The notes below the pieces were generated by a model. That model was not told the DNA's origin. It was given only the letters and a program-made list of their open reading frames with translations, and searched no databases. Both the position numbers and the translations under genes were made by a program. A stretch of DNA of 64,000 bases from Nocardia spumae (GTDB lineage Bacteria; Actinomycetota; Actinomycetes; Mycobacteriales; Mycobacteriaceae), in NCBI RefSeq assembly GCF_020733635.1, contig NZ_JAJFZL010000001.1, positions 4,092,001 to 4,156,000 on the forward strand, given 5' to 3'. Position 1 is the stretch's first letter. Each line of letters opens with the position of its first letter. Below, piece after piece: positions 63,506 to 64,000 of the stretch.

Positions 63506-64000
63506 TCAGTACTCGATCGAGATCTCGTCGCTGACCGGAACGGCCTGGCACGCCAGAATGTAGCCGTCGGCGATATCGTCGGAGGACAGGATCTCGTTGT
63601 GCGCCAATTCGACTCGCCCCGATGTCAGCGAGCACACACAGGCACTGCACGCCCCCTCACGGCACGAGTACGGCGCGTCGAGTCCGGCCGCGAGCAGCGC
63701 ATCGAGAAGCTTCTGCCCCGAGGTCCACGGCACGCGATGGTCGGCGCCGTCGAGGGATACCTCGACGGCGCACACGAGCTCGCCCGCCGCGTCACCGGCT
63801 TCCGCGGTGACCGCGAAGGGGTCACGCCGCAGCGACAGGAACCGCTCCGTATGCACCTGGGCCTGTGGAAACCCCACGGACGCACAGACATCGGCGGCCA
63901 GATCCATCAGGGGCGCCGGTCCACAGATGAAGACCGACCGATCGATGAACGGCCGCAACAGTATCGAGAGCATGCGCCGCGTCGGATAGCCCTGGACGGA
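63506..64000 (-). CDS. kshB: Ferredoxin reductase KshB, C-terminal part (partial)
   Basis: The frame is open to the window end, so the N-terminal FAD/NAD domain is mostly outside. Visible are the end of the NAD domain (DRSVFICGPAPLMDLA) and a plant-type ferredoxin domain whose cluster Cys lie in PYSCREGACSACVCSL and YILACQAVP. This FNR-ferredoxin order is that of KshB and HsaA-cluster reductases. It would pass electrons from NADH to the Rieske centre of KshA. It heads the visible minus-strand operon. Confidence 0.9.
   Translation of the reverse strand, partial: SVQGYPTRRMLSILLRPFIDRSVFICGPAPLMDLAADVCASVGFPQAQVHTERFLSLRRDPFAVTAEAGDAAGELVCAVEVSLDGADHRVPWTSGQKLLDALLAAGLDAPYSCREGACSACVCSLTSGRVELAHNEILSSDDIADGYILACQAVPVSDEISIEY

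Overview
The window is high-GC DNA with almost wall-to-wall coding, GTG starts and many apparently leaderless promoters. It encodes GarA, a WhiB-type protein, a wax synthase/DGAT, CYP125 and a full set of steroid ring-opening enzymes. This fits a mycolate-containing actinomycete of the Mycobacteriales, most likely Nocardia or a close relative such as Rhodococcus. From about 0.6 to 25.4 kb the gene order resembles the M. tuberculosis Rv1822-Rv1843c block as I remember it: guaB1, two CNNM/CorC-like proteins, malate synthase, a VWA protein, gcvP, a MerR regulator, a bifunctional nuclease, a second MerR regulator, garA, gcvH and a CDP-alcohol phosphatidyltransferase. Accessory genes are inserted into this backbone.

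0-12 kb: a PPOX flavoprotein, guaB1, paired CBS-domain membrane proteins, secreted LVIVD-repeat and DUF305 proteins, and a TetR regulator divergent from a membrane protein with two matching operators. 12-18 kb: malate synthase G (glcB) with a strong terminator, a quinone-reductase-like flavoprotein, two tiny overlapping ORFs followed by an HNH nuclease and a short WhiB-like protein, and a secreted solute-binding/VWA protein. 18-25 kb: gcvP under a tandem glycine riboswitch, then regulators of division and central nitrogen metabolism.

25-37 kb: ChoD-like GMC oxidoreductase, NERD protein, PAP2 phosphatase, acyl-CoA oxidase, ThrE exporter, TetR, CYP125-family P450 with a near-consensus KstR box, and asparagine synthetase. 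37-45 kb: heme oxygenase with an iron-box-like promoter, a two-domain fatty acyl-CoA reductase, a polysaccharide deacetylase, wax synthase/DGAT and an alpha/beta hydrolase (each with a KstR-type palindrome), a zinc alcohol dehydrogenase and an AraC regulator. Reductase plus wax synthase suggests acyl-CoA to fatty alcohol to wax ester.

45-54 kb: acyl-CoA dehydrogenase, monooxygenase, oxidoreductase/TetR pair, PPOX enzyme with an elaborate operator, RDD membrane protein, a Gln/Ala-rich coiled-coil protein, a decayed SDR pseudogene and a YdcF protein. 54-64 kb: a compact steroid A/B-ring opening locus with KshA, KshB (cut by the window end), KstD, HsaA, an HsaB-like flavin reductase, HsaC and an HsaD-like hydrolase. 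IclR and TetR genes are divergent around a duplicated palindrome. An AAC(6')-like acetyltransferase and an internally deleted, still in-frame flavin oxidoreductase relic lie inside the locus. No rRNA, tRNA, CRISPR array or intact insertion sequence was seen.
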